DNA of 10,693 bases from positions 1-10,693 of the forward strand of contig JAZDOR010000185.1 of assembly GCA_043798435.1 (NCBI GenBank), read 5' to 3'. The position numbers and the translations under genes are program-made. Position 1 is the first letter of the stretch, and each line of letters opens with the position of its first letter. The notes under the pieces were generated by a model. The model ran no database searches. It worked only from the letters and a program-made list of their open reading frames with translations, and was not told the origin of the DNA. This DNA comes from JAGUXG01 sp043798435. Lineage in GTDB: Bacteria; UBA9089; UBA9088; JAGUXG01. Below are positions 1 through 5,657 of the stretch, piece after piece.

Positions 1-210
1 GTTGGTCTTTGGGTGGCTATTCCTGCCGCTATATTTTTTAACTTCTTTAAGAAGGGGTCAAATGATTTAATGGCTTATGCTGAGGCAATTTCTCATCTTA
101 TCCTGAAGAGCTACCACGAAGAAAAAAGCAGTAATTATTCAGGTGTAAAAAAGGAGAAGATGGGGAAACAGGAGAGAATACAGAATCCAGAATTCAGAAT
201 CCAGAATTAA
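1..210 (+). CDS. exbB: ExbB/TolQ/MotA-family proton channel subunit, C-terminal fragment
   Basis: The window opens inside this gene; only the last 69 codons are visible (frame 1, TAA at 208-210). The first residues read VGLWVAIPAAIFFNFFKK, matching the last transmembrane helix of ExbB/TolQ, where a G-L-x-V-A-I-P-A run followed by Y/F-N-x-F is a family hallmark. ExbB forms the inner-membrane pentamer that, with ExbD, uses the ion gradient to drive TonB- or TolA-like partners. The neighbour exbD confirms the identity. The helix is followed by about 30 ordinary residues and then a tail (KMGKQERIQNPEFRIQN) encoded by the left arm of the palindromic repeat at 157-298, so the natural C-terminus has probably been rewritten by repeat insertion. 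ExbB and TolQ cannot be told apart from this fragment. Confidence 0.85.
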   Translation, partial: VGLWVAIPAAIFFNFFKKGSNDLMAYAEAISHLILKSYHEEKSSNYSGVKKEKMGKQERIQNPEFRIQN

Positions 211-298
211 GAATTAAGAATTAAGAATATTAAATTCTGTATTCTGACTCCTGAATTCTGACTCCTGAATTCTGTATTCTATTAACCTTCTCCATCTT
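157..298. repeat. Long imperfect palindrome of AGAATTC-type units
   Basis: The left arm starts AAGATGG at 157 and runs through repeated CAGAATCCAGAATTC units. The right arm (about 236-298) has repeated CTGAATTCTGACTC units and ends CCATCTT. The reverse complement of the right arm matches the left arm in order, with small gaps: AAGATGG, then AGAATACAGAATTC, then more GAATTC units. The left arm lies inside the 3' end of exbB, and the rest fills most of the gap to exbD. It could form a long RNA hairpin between the two genes. It is not a CRISPR: the units are degenerate and have no uniform spacers. Confidence 0.75.
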
Positions 299-333
299 AT
301 ACATTTAACATAGCTGAATAGTTACGAAAATAA

Positions 334-732
334 ATGAAACTTCATAGCGATGAACTGCTCACAGAGATAAATATCACGCCATTTGTTGACATCATCCTGG
401 TAATTTTAATCATTTTCCTCCTTGTTGCTCAGGTGATGGGTCCACAGGTGCTGGGAATAAAGCTACCTAAAGCTGACCAAAGCGATATGCTACCCAAACA
501 GCCAGTTACCGTCTTTCTTGATACAACTGGAAGGATTGCTGTAAACGGCGTATATCTTGATGAGGAGGGTATGAAAAGGTTTATAAAGGAGCAGGTAGAA
601 AGGGACCCTCAATTGGATGTAGTCATCTCAGCGGATGAGAAGGTCTTCCATGGAAGGGTGGTCGGCATTCTTGATACTGTAAAAGCACTTGGCGTAACAA
701 GATTAGCTATCCATGTCCAACCTAAGTTATAA
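334..732 (+). CDS. exbD: ExbD/TolR-family biopolymer transport protein
   Basis: This 132-residue protein has the ExbD/TolR plan: a short cytoplasmic N-terminus, one transmembrane helix (about 17-36) and a periplasmic domain (37-132). The helix starts with INITPFVDIILVILIIFLLV and carries the conserved membrane aspartate, here Asp19, that lies in the ion path of the ExbBD motor. The C-terminal stretch with VVISADEKVFHGRVVGILD is typical of the family's periplasmic dimerisation domain. Length is normal (about 130-145). It follows exbB by 123 bp that are mostly palindromic repeat, so the usual tight exbB-exbD spacing is lost. I see no Shine-Dalgarno site before ATG 334 (upstream GTTACGAAAATAA) and no clear -10 box at the leaderless distance, so its initiation mode is unclear. 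ExbD versus TolR cannot be decided. Confidence 0.9.
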   Translation: MKLHSDELLTEINITPFVDIILVILIIFLLVAQVMGPQVLGIKLPKADQSDMLPKQPVTVFLDTTGRIAVNGVYLDEEGMKRFIKEQVERDPQLDVVISADEKVFHGRVVGILDTVKALGVTRLAIHVQPKL

Positions 733-836
733 ATGCTATCTTCCGTATCCTTAAAAGACTATCTGGTTATTAGCCTCTAAAACTTGGAAGATGGGGAGAT
801 GTAGTGGGACAGCCCAAGCTCTCTATTTGGTAAGAG

Positions 837-866
837 TTGCAAAATTGCCAAAGCCTGATTTATAAT
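837..866 (+). promoter_or_regulatory. Sigma70-like promoter, probably leaderless, for the coiled-coil gene
   Basis: A TTGCAA -35-like box (837-842, 4/6) lies 18 bp before a perfect TATAAT (861-866). Only 8 nt separate the -10 box from ATG 875, so transcription should start 0-2 nt before the start codon. No Shine-Dalgarno site is present. The rest of the gap after exbD (733-836) holds no gene; it includes a GGGGAGATGTAG stretch similar to one inside the repeat at 6253-6357. Confidence 0.65.
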
Positions 867-874
867 TATTTACT

Positions 875-2008
875 ATGAGAGATAGATATTTATTCGTTCT
901 TCTTGGGCTTTTAATTCTTTCGCTTTTTAGCTTCTTTTTTCAAGTTTTTTTTCTGAGAAAAGAGTCAAAGCCTGAGGAATTCACTCTTGCTGTCAAACAA
1001 GAAGAGATTATTTCTCAAAAATTAGAAGAGGTTTCAAAAGGCACAGAAACACAAAATGAAATAGCCATGCTTTTAGGAGAGATGGAGAGAAAAGAAATTG
1101 AGATAAAAAAACTTTCTGATGAACTAACCAACTTAAAAAACCTGCCTCAGACAGAAAAGAAGGTTTTTTCAAAAAGAGAAAAGGAACAAGAAGATAAGAT
1201 AGAACAAAAATCTTTAGAAATAAAAAGGTTGCAGGTAGAGGTTGATAAAATAAGCAAAGAGAAAGAAAAGATTGTTTTCCTCCAGCCAGAAAAAAAGGTA
1301 TCTTCAGAAGGAATAACCCTAAAAGGGGTATCCTCAGAAGATTATGAGAAGATACAGAAAGAAAGGGATGAGTATCTTGAGAGAATCAATGAAGCAAAGA
1401 AAGAGTTTGAAAAAAATAAGGCTGAGATAGAGAAGAATGGGGCTGAGATAGAAAGATTAAAAAAGGAGATAGATACGAATAAGATTACACTTTCTCAGCT
1501 AAAGAGTCAATTACAAGCCAAAAATGAGGAGAAGACAACAAGCTCACCAAAAGATATAACTGAGGCTGAAGAGAGAGAAAAAGTCCTTCAAGAAAAGACT
1601 CTTGCTCTCCAATCTGAAATTTCTGCACTCACTCAAAAGAATTTGGAGTTTTCGGCAGAAGCAGAGAGACTGATAGCAGAAAAGAGAATATTGGATGAGG
1701 AAAGGGTATTGGCAAAAGAGAAAAAAGAAAGTTTGCTTACTGGCGATAAAGAGCTCGTCTCTCAAGCAATTAAAGAGGCAGAGGGCATGCTTTCTGAATT
1801 ATCTAATGAGGAAAGAAAAGAGCCAGAGGAGATACTTCTTTTGGCAAAGATAGCATATTCAGAGAAGGATTATAATAAGGCTTTTGAGCAGGCAGCAAGG
1901 TCTGCCCAGAAATCATACTATGCAAGGGTAAGCAAAGAAGAAAGGGAAAAAGTTAGAAAAGCAGGATTAGCGGGGACGCTGCTAAATATCTTGTTGCTTT
2001 GGAGATGA
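875..2008 (+). CDS. Membrane-anchored coiled-coil protein of unknown function
   Basis: I do not recognise this 377-residue protein as a named family. It begins with a short MRDR and a hydrophobic helix at about 5-27 (YLFVLLGLLILSLFSFFFQV), a signal anchor. Residues about 38-135 and 155-290 are extremely rich in Lys, Glu, Gln and Leu with heptad-like spacing, indicating a long coiled coil broken near 136-155 and 220-228. Residues about 293-350 look like a helical hairpin of TPR type (AKIAYSEKDYNKAFEQAARS). The end is hydrophobic (AGLAGTLLNILLLWR). Helix anchor, long rod and small end domain recall TolA, and it lies next to exbB-exbD, so a role as an envelope-spanning partner is possible. However, it lacks the Ser/His transmembrane signature of TonB/TolA and has its own promoter. 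Such low-complexity coiled coils mislead similarity searches. Confidence 0.7.
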   Translation: MRDRYLFVLLGLLILSLFSFFFQVFFLRKESKPEEFTLAVKQEEIISQKLEEVSKGTETQNEIAMLLGEMERKEIEIKKLSDELTNLKNLPQTEKKVFSKREKEQEDKIEQKSLEIKRLQVEVDKISKEKEKIVFLQPEKKVSSEGITLKGVSSEDYEKIQKERDEYLERINEAKKEFEKNKAEIEKNGAEIERLKKEIDTNKITLSQLKSQLQAKNEEKTTSSPKDITEAEEREKVLQEKTLALQSEISALTQKNLEFSAEAERLIAEKRILDEERVLAKEKKESLLTGDKELVSQAIKEAEGMLSELSNEERKEPEEILLLAKIAYSEKDYNKAFEQAARSAQKSYYARVSKEEREKVRKAGLAGTLLNILLLWR

Positions 2009-2044
2009 TTACTTTTACAACTATACCGATTACCGAGAATAAAT

Positions 2045-2309
2045 TAGGTTTCCAAAAAGATGGTTAAAAAAGACTATAGACTCAAGAACATTAGACTGTA
2101 AGACTCATAAGGGAAGATTTTTTGTAACTATTTACCCAAGTGAAGTGCATAGGAAATTTCATTGCAAATTGAATTTTATTAAAATGCTAAATTTGAAATG
2201 ATGTGTCTCTATGGTTAGTCTTTACTTTAGATGGGTAAAGTGTTACGATTTTTTAGTCTGAAGTCTGGTGTCTGTCTGAATTTTCGCAAACCAGTTTTCA
2301 TTGGGTATA
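2045..2309. repeat. Multi-layer nested palindromic repeat between convergent genes
   Basis: This fills the 345-bp gap between the coiled-coil gene and atpA, which converge; I see no gene in the gap. Pairs of arms sit inside each other. Outermost, TAGGTTTCCAAAAAGA (2045-2060) faces TTTCGCAAACCAG (2282-2294). Next, AGACT units (2071-2105) face AGTCT/TGTCT units (2255-2277). Next, the arm at 2124-2146 (GTAACTATTTACCC...) faces 2224-2246 (...GGGTAAAGTGTTAC), 18 of 23 positions complementary. Innermost, ATTTCATTGCAAATTG (about 2156-2171) faces the AAATTTGAAATGATG region (about 2188-2202). The arms belong to different sequence families, as expected if repeats inserted into repeats. A transcription-terminating role for both genes is possible but unproven. 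Confidence 0.65.
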
Positions 2310-2353
2310 AAACTTCATTGAAAATCATTATGTTTCTTATAGTTTTTGCATCC

Positions 2354-3862
2354 TTAAGAAAACTCATTTTTGAACTCTAAAATGCATTTATCAAGCCTTT
2401 CTTTCAGGTCTCCGACAAACTCTTTCTTTTCAGCCAATTCTTTTTCTATCTCTGGGTGAGTCTCTTGCATAAACCTAAAGAATCTCTTTTCAAATTCAGA
2501 AACCTTTCCTTTTTCTATAGAATCAAGAAACCCTTCAGTGCCCGCCTCAAGGATCATTATCTGTTTAGCCACTGGCATAGGTTGATATTGGCCTTGCTTT
2601 AATATCTCCACCATTCTCTCTCCTCTTGTTATCTGGGCAAGGGTTGTCTTGTCTAAGTCTTCGGAAAACTCAGCGAACTTTGCCAGTTCTCTATATTGGG
2701 CAAGCTGAAGCCTCAAACCAGAAGCCACCTTCTTCATCGCCTTTGTCTGGGCGGCAGAACCAACCCTTGAGACCGAAAGCCCAACATTTATGGCCGGCCG
2801 TATCCCTGAATAGAATAGCCCTGATTCTAAGTATATCTGGCCATCAGTAATAGAGATAACATTTGTGGGTATATAGGCTGAGACATCTCCAGCCTGTGTC
2901 TCTATGATGGGAAGTGCCGTAAGTGAACCCCCTCCTTTAGCATCATTATACTTTGCCGCCCTCTCCAGCAACCTTGAATGAAGGAAGAATATATCCCCTG
3001 GATATGCCTCTCTACCCGGGGGTCTCTTGAGAAGCAAGGACATCTGGCGATAAGCCTGAGCGTGCTTACTGAGATCATCATAAATGACCAGGGCATGCCT
3101 GCCACTATCCCTGAAGTACTCACCTATAGCACAACCAGCATAAGGGGCTATATACTGAAGGGGTGCGGGTGTATTGGCTGTTGCAGAGACAACCGTGGTA
3201 TATTCCATAGCCCCTGCCTCCTCTAATATCTTCTTCACCTGAGCAACATTTGACTGCTTCTGTCCAATAGCAACATATATACAGTAAACACCCTCGCCTT
3301 TCTGATTGAGGATGGTGTCAATAACAATGGCTGTCTTTCCAAGCGACCTGTCCGAGATAATAAGCTCACGCTGTCCCCTGCCTATAGGAATCATAGAATC
3401 TATTGCTTTTATCCCTGTCTGTATGGGTTCGCACACAGGTTTTCTGTCTATAATAGACGGTGCCTGTGTCTCAACAGGTCTTCTATGGGATGTGATTATC
3501 TCTCCCTTTCCATCAACAGGGTTACCAATGCCATCAACCACCCTTCCCAGGAGTGCCTCCCCAACTGGAACATCTATTATCCTTCCTGTGCAGTAGACCT
3601 TGTCTTGTTCGGAAACAGAGTTTTCAGGGCCCATAATCACAGCACCTATGGTCTCTTCCTCAAGGTTTAAGACAAGCCCGGATACACCAGAGGCGAATCT
3701 TAATAGCTCTCCAGCCATAGCCTCCTTTAGCCCATAGATTCTGGCGACACCATCTCCTACCTGGATAACTGTGCCAACCTTGGCGATATCCAATTCCTTT
3801 TCAAATTTTTCAATCTCAGAGAATATCACCTGTGTTATCTCTTCTGTTCGTATCTCAGCCAT
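2354..3862 (-). CDS. atpA: F1Fo ATP synthase subunit alpha
   Basis: This 502-residue protein is a full-length F1 alpha subunit; it forms the non-catalytic nucleotide sites of the alpha3-beta3 head. Landmarks are the N-terminal barrel (VGTVIQVGDGVARIYGL, about 29-45), the nucleotide-binding core (VIYDDLSKHAQAYRQMSLLL) and VSRVGSAAQTKAMKK with the conserved arginine finger. The P-loop is odd: at 170-178 it reads SDRSLGKTA where most alpha subunits have GDRQTGKT(A/S), so the first P-loop glycine is serine, while Lys176 and Thr177 are kept. A strong Shine-Dalgarno AAAGGAGGA (3867-3875) lies 4 nt before ATG. It follows atpH with 56 bp in between, which contain repeat units. It is the last gene of the block; atpG, atpD and atpC, which usually follow, are absent. 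Confidence 0.97.
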   Translation of the reverse strand: MAEIRTEEITQVIFSEIEKFEKELDIAKVGTVIQVGDGVARIYGLKEAMAGELLRFASGVSGLVLNLEEETIGAVIMGPENSVSEQDKVYCTGRIIDVPVGEALLGRVVDGIGNPVDGKGEIITSHRRPVETQAPSIIDRKPVCEPIQTGIKAIDSMIPIGRGQRELIISDRSLGKTAIVIDTILNQKGEGVYCIYVAIGQKQSNVAQVKKILEEAGAMEYTTVVSATANTPAPLQYIAPYAGCAIGEYFRDSGRHALVIYDDLSKHAQAYRQMSLLLKRPPGREAYPGDIFFLHSRLLERAAKYNDAKGGGSLTALPIIETQAGDVSAYIPTNVISITDGQIYLESGLFYSGIRPAINVGLSVSRVGSAAQTKAMKKVASGLRLQLAQYRELAKFAEFSEDLDKTTLAQITRGERMVEILKQGQYQPMPVAKQIMILEAGTEGFLDSIEKGKVSEFEKRFFRFMQETHPEIEKELAEKKEFVGDLKERLDKCILEFKNEFS

Positions 3863-3875
3863 ATTGTCCTCCTTT

Positions 3876-3939
3876 GTTCTTAATGTTCTAAGTTCTAAGT
3901 TCTAGGTTAATTCTGAATTCAAAACATAGAACCTATAAC
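3876..3939. repeat. GTTCTAA repeat cluster with inverted partner between atpH and atpA
   Basis: On the + strand, GTTCT starts at 3876, 3885, 3892 and 3899 (units of 7-9 bp), ending GTTCTAGGTT. A degenerate inverted partner, AACATAGAACCTATAAC, lies at 3923-3939. The array fills the 56-bp atpH-atpA gap and runs into the 3' end of atpH: the last atpH codons (VIGSMF-stop) are read from the GGTTATAGGTTCTATG arm on the minus strand. Confidence 0.6.
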
Positions 3940-4473
3940 CATATTCTTCCTCATCCTTTCAAGGTCAGAAGCAATGCTTCCATCTATCCTTTTGTCGTCA
4001 ATGGTGAGAATTCCTCCTCCTATTATTCCTGGGTCTATCTCACACCTTAATAAGACCGAACAGCCTAAAATATCGGCAAGCTTCTTTGTCAACTGTGAAC
4101 AAACCTCTATTTTGGGCTTTATAGCTGTAGTAAGAATGGCTATCTTTCTACCGCCTTCTTTGTTGACTAAAAAAGAGAAGCTCTCGGTAATCTGGCGTAT
4201 CAAAGAGAGCCTTTGTCTTTCTAAAAGGAGAAAGAGAAGGGAAAAGGAGTCATTGCCTATATCAGCAAATATCCTTTTAAGCAACCTTCTCTTTTCTGTA
4301 GAGGCAACATCAGGGGAAGAGAGCAATTTCCATATCTCAGAATGCCGTAAGAATACTTCCGAGATTTCCCCTAACTCCTTTTCTTGCTCTTCTATCCGTC
4401 CTTTTTGCCTGGCAAACCTGAATAGAGCCTGAGCATATCTCTTTGACGCAGGGTCTATCTTTGCCTTCCTCAC
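3919..4473 (-). CDS. atpH: F1Fo ATP synthase subunit delta
   Basis: This 184-residue protein matches the delta (OSCP) subunit that ties the F1 head to the peripheral b stalk. The N-terminal helical domain begins ASKRYAQALFRFARQKGR (about 9-26), the typical A-x-x-Y-A-x-A-L-F motif. The C-terminal domain has IDPGIIGGGILTIDDKRIDGSIASDLERM, matching the family's conserved D-x-x-(I/L)-x-G-G-x-x-(I/V) and D-G-S-x-x-x-x-L-x-x-(L/M) motifs. Start is GTG at 4473-4471, overlapping the atpF stop as GTGA, with a good Shine-Dalgarno GGAGGAT (4479-4485). This indicates translational coupling to atpF. The last residues after MRKN (MVIGSMF) appear to be encoded by a repeat arm rather than ancestral sequence. 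Confidence 0.94.
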   Translation of the reverse strand: MRKAKIDPASKRYAQALFRFARQKGRIEEQEKELGEISEVFLRHSEIWKLLSSPDVASTEKRRLLKRIFADIGNDSFSLLFLLLERQRLSLIRQITESFSFLVNKEGGRKIAILTTAIKPKIEVCSQLTKKLADILGCSVLLRCEIDPGIIGGGILTIDDKRIDGSIASDLERMRKNMVIGSMF

Positions 4474-4964
4474 TTAATATCCTCCGCAGAGACCTTTTCA
4501 GCAAATTCATTTATCAGCCTCTGTGCCCTCTCCTCGTCTATCTCCTCTTTTATAATCTTCCTGGAGAGAGCGATGGTTATATCTGTCACGCCCTTTTTTA
4601 GTTCTAAGACTGCCTCATCCTTCTTTCTTTCAATCTCTAAGCCTGCTTTCTTTACAAGACCATCTGCCTCTGTCTTTGCCCGGCGAATAATCTCGTTCTT
4701 CTTCTCCTCTCCCTCTTTTATCGCCCTATCGAAGGCAATCTTTGATTTGTCTTCAGTGGATATTAGCCTTTCTCTTGCCTCCTCTATCAGTTTGGAGCTC
4801 TCTTCTTGCTCTTTTTTTACGAGGGCAAAGGATTCGTCAATTTCAGCCCTTCTTTTTTCAAGAAATAGAGTAATTGGCCCAAAGAGGAACTTTGAAAGGA
4901 CAAGCATCAAGACAAGAAAGCTTGCTAATTGAACCAGAATTATCCAACCATTAATCTCAATCAT
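4470..4964 (-). CDS. atpF: F1Fo ATP synthase subunit b
   Basis: This 164-residue protein is the b subunit of the peripheral stalk. It has one N-terminal membrane helix (about 7-29, NGWIILVQLASFLVLMLVLSKF), then FGPITLFLEKRRAEI and a long charged helix to about residue 140, as usual for b. Length and plan are normal. A GAGGT Shine-Dalgarno site (4971-4975) lies 6 nt before the ATG. The stop overlaps the atpH GTG start by 4 nt. Upstream, a 255-bp gap with a nested palindrome separates it from atpE, although the two genes are almost certainly one transcription unit. Only a single b gene is seen, with no b' copy. Confidence 0.93.
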   Translation of the reverse strand: MIEINGWIILVQLASFLVLMLVLSKFLFGPITLFLEKRRAEIDESFALVKKEQEESSKLIEEARERLISTEDKSKIAFDRAIKEGEEKKNEIIRRAKTEADGLVKKAGLEIERKKDEAVLELKKGVTDITIALSRKIIKEEIDEERAQRLINEFAEKVSAEDIK

Positions 4965-5011
4965 CTTTTTACCTCGCGTAACTGCTCAAAATCTTACAGA
5001 AAAAATATTTA

Positions 5012-5193
5012 GCCACAGAGTTCACAGAGAGCACAGAGAAATATAGTATCTTACATAAATAATCACACAAAGGCACGGAGCACACAAAGAATAAGGAATG
5101 AAATATAAAACTTTGTGTCTTTCTTTATGTCTTGGTGGCTTTGTGTGAGAAAATTTTTTCTTTATTCTCTGTGACCTCGGTGTTCTCTGTGGC
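5012..5193. repeat. Nested pair of palindromic repeats inside the atp operon
   Basis: The outer element has arms GCCACAGAGTTCACAGAGAG (5012-5031 and onward to 5040) and TTCTCTGTGACCTCGGTG...CTCTGTGGC (5164-5193). Inside it lies a second palindrome with arms TCACACAAAG (5063-5072, continuing to about 5091) and CTTTGTGTGA (5139-5148). Both sit between atpE and atpF. The outer type recurs at 8526-8623, and a relative (CCACAAAGCTCACAAAG) starts at 10644. A long hairpin here could set the ratio of c to b subunits by processing or attenuation, which is inference. No gene is visible in the 255-bp gap (4965-5219). Confidence 0.8.
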
Positions 5194-5219
5194 AAGACTT
5201 ATTTTTTATTTCTCTAATG

Positions 5220-5483
5220 TTAATGAGCTAAGAGCTTATCCAAAAGTGGCTTGGCAAAGAGAAATGTCTCCAGCATAGAGATGAGCAGAACATAGAGGAC
5301 AAGCGACTCCATAAAGGCAAGCCCAATAATAAGAAGCGTCTGAATCTTTCCAGATGCCTCAGGCTGCCTGGCTATACCCTCCACTGCCTTTGCCGTAGCT
5401 ATTCCCTGACCTATGGCCGCACCCAAAGCGGCAATTGCTAAACCAAAACCCGCTGTTACTAAACCCGCAACTAAAGCTTCCAT
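5220..5483 (-). CDS. atpE: F1Fo ATP synthase subunit c (proteolipid)
   Basis: This 87-residue, two-helix hairpin protein forms the rotor ring. Helix 1 (about 4-34) has the glycine/alanine pattern GAAIGQGIATAKAVEGIARQ. The polar loop is RQPEASGKIQ (39-48). Helix 2 (about 49-77) carries the ion-binding carboxylate Glu59 in FMESLVLY. Gln26, Glu59, Ser60 and Tyr64 line up with Gln32, Glu65, Ser66 and Tyr70 of the Na+-binding c subunit of Ilyobacter; cyanobacterial and plastid H+ types have Ala where Ser60 sits. Thr67 and Pro28 of Ilyobacter are not kept. Na+ coupling is therefore possible, not proven. The Shine-Dalgarno AAGGAGGAGA (5485-5494) is strong. No atpB lies upstream, so this gene begins the block. 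Confidence 0.95.
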   Translation of the reverse strand: MEALVAGLVTAGFGLAIAALGAAIGQGIATAKAVEGIARQPEASGKIQTLLIIGLAFMESLVLYVLLISMLETFLFAKPLLDKLLAH

Positions 5484-5498
5484 ATCTCCTCCTTATAT

Positions 5499-5583
5499 TA
5501 GTTTATAGTTTAGAGTGTATAGTTTATAGTTTAAGAAAATCCGCCGACTATTTACTTTATACTCTCTATACTTTGGTCTATTA
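5499..5583. repeat. Imperfect palindrome of TAGTTTATAGTTT units upstream of atpE
   Basis: The left arm has two copies of AGTTTATAGTTTA (5500-5512 and 5521-5533) joined by GAGTGTAT. The right part, about 5548-5580 (CTATTTACTTTATACTC, CTATACTTTGGTCTA), is an imperfect reverse complement. It would lie in the 5' leader of the atpE transcript if the promoter at 5580-5609 is used. Confidence 0.5.
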
Positions 5584-5609
5584 TATCTATATAGCTAAAA
5601 AATAAGCAA
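5580..5609 (-). promoter_or_regulatory. Possible promoter for the atp block
   Basis: Read on the minus strand, TTGCTT (5609-5604, 3/6 to TTGACA) is 18 bp before TATAAT (5585-5580). It would give a leader of roughly 90 nt that includes the AT-rich palindrome and the atpE Shine-Dalgarno site, unlike the leaderless promoters elsewhere in this window. The AT-rich setting makes a chance -10 match plausible. Confidence 0.35.
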
Positions 5610-5620
5610 CAGAAAAATTA

Positions 5621-5649
5621 TAGACCCCGGTCTTCTTTATAACTATAAT
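5621..5649 (+). promoter_or_regulatory. Sigma70-like promoter, probably leaderless, for the flavoprotein gene
   Basis: TAGACC (5621-5626, 4/6 to TTGACA) lies 17 bp before a perfect TATAAT (5644-5649). Exactly 8 nt follow before ATG 5658. No Shine-Dalgarno site is present. The spacing matches the promoters at 861 and 6422. Confidence 0.65.
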
Positions 5650-5657
5650 ATAACGAA

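Noticed and set aside
157..298. CRISPR array
   Set aside because: Units of AGAATTC type are short, degenerate and arranged as an inverted pair, with no constant-length spacers and no cas genes nearby.
813..827. 15-bp match (CCCAAGCTCTCTATT) between the gap before 875 and pstS at 8834-8848
   Set aside because: One copy is within conserved coding sequence and the flanks differ at once; a single 15-mer match in 10 kb can be chance.
2978..3596. Open frames on the + strand opposite atpA
   Set aside because: They lie antisense within a highly conserved gene, and their translations show no family features.
3876..3908. GTTCTAA tandem units as a regulatory operator array for atpA
   Set aside because: They sit in a gap inside an operon and look like one arm of the widespread palindromes; nothing ties them to a regulator.
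4573..4932. 119-codon open frame opposite atpF
   Set aside because: It is a Ser/Phe-rich mirror of the charged b-subunit helix, as expected from antisense reading of Lys/Glu codons.
5012..5193. Insertion sequence or transposon
   Set aside because: The palindromes are under 300 bp and contain no open frame for a transposase.
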